The notes below the pieces were generated by a model. That model saw only the letters and a list, made by a program, of their open reading frames with translations, searched no databases and was not told the DNA's origin. Shown here piece after piece: positions 13,953 to 14,226 of a DNA stretch of 14,226 bases. The stretch lies in the NCBI GenBank assembly GCA_023425645.1, contig JAFACG010000054.1:1-14226 (forward strand), written 5' to 3'. Position 1 is the first letter of the stretch. Each line of letters begins with the position of its first letter. This DNA is from Pseudomonadota bacterium. GTDB taxonomy: Bacteria > Pseudomonadota > Gammaproteobacteria > Burkholderiales > Burkholderiaceae_B. The translations under genes and the position numbers were made by a program.

Positions 13953-14226
13953 ATGAATGAATTCTGGCAGTCCTGCGTCCAGAAACTGGAACAGGAGCTT
14001 CCCCCCCAACAGATAAGCGCGTGGATACGTCCACTGGTCCCGCTCGACTTCGACGACGAAGCCGGGGTGCTGCGTGTTTCTGCTCCCAACCGTTTCAAGC
14101 TGGACTGGGTCCGCAAGAATTTCGCCACCCGCATCGAAGAGCTGGCCTCGGACTTCTACGAACGTCCCGTCACGGTGCAGTTCGAGCTGCCTTCGGCCAG
14201 CGCGGCGCCTCGTCGCGCCCTGGCCG
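13953..14226 (+). CDS. dnaA: Chromosomal replication initiator DnaA, N-terminal part
   Basis: The first 91 codons of DnaA, the ATPase that opens the chromosomal origin; the rest lies beyond the window. [31 protein letters not shown], then [26 protein letters not shown], is domain I, which carries self-oligomerisation and helicase-loading functions. The start of the variable linker domain II ([13 protein letters not shown]) follows. The frame is open to the window edge. The ATG at 13953 gives the standard N terminus. A run of seven C (14001-14007) occurs at codons 17-19 (CCC CCC C). The divergent rpmH neighbour and the upstream DnaA box fit this identification. Confidence 0.97.
   Translation, partial: MNEFWQSCVQKLEQELPPQQISAWIRPLVPLDFDDEAGVLRVSAPNRFKLDWVRKNFATRIEELASDFYERPVTVQFELPSASAAPRRALA

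Overview
The window looks like a chromosomal segment of a high-GC betaproteobacterium, most likely of the Alcaligenaceae (Bordetella/Achromobacter/Kerstersia relatives). Three things point there: the MnmE, YidC and RnpA sequences, an orphan Bug-type tripartite tricarboxylate receptor, and a large metzincin-like autotransporter. The dnaA-rpmH-rnpA-yidD-yidC-mnmE core places it next to the dnaA locus. No rRNA, tRNA, CRISPR array or complete insertion sequence was seen.

Layout from left to right. 1-1611 (-): N-terminal part of an autotransporter-like protein with a signal peptide, a metzincin-like HELGH domain and the start of a beta-helix passenger; it carries a frameshift near 549-552 and runs off the window edge. 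1987-2376 (-): a small exported protein of unknown function. 2548-3921 (-): mnmE. 4172-4774 (-): an XRE-cupin regulator. Divergent from it, 4885-9100 (+): a four-gene catabolic operon of an M20 (ArgE-type) deacylase, a threonine-dehydratase-like PLP lyase, an ornithine-cyclodeaminase/mu-crystallin-type protein and a Bug solute receptor, closed by a strong terminator. 9251-10696 (-): a monofunctional catalase with a perfect OxyR-type half-site upstream. 11004-12668, 12776-13018, 13015-13383 and 13593-13727 (-): yidC, yidD, rnpA and rpmH. 13953-14226 (+): the start of dnaA, with one perfect DnaA box in the rpmH-dnaA intergenic region.

How it fits together. The right-hand block is the conserved replication, RNA-processing and membrane-insertion cluster. 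About 7 kb of metabolic and stress genes (regulator, catabolic operon, catalase) sits between yidC and mnmE, which are adjacent in many proteobacteria. The operon reads as uptake (Bug protein), N-deacylation (M20 enzyme), then ammonia elimination and imine or keto-acid chemistry (PLP lyase plus OCD-type protein). This resembles the lyase/reductase pairs of hydroxyectoine use and the beta-hydroxyaspartate cycle, but its substrate is unknown.

The most unusual non-coding structure is a 162-bp element at 13409-13570 between rpmH and rnpA. It has 19-bp terminal inverted repeats (18/19 matching) and nested internal palindromes, and looks like a MITE or other non-autonomous repeat. Other points of note are the frameshifted autotransporter, a 50-codon patch of aberrant codon use inside the catalase gene, and several dyad-symmetric candidate operators.
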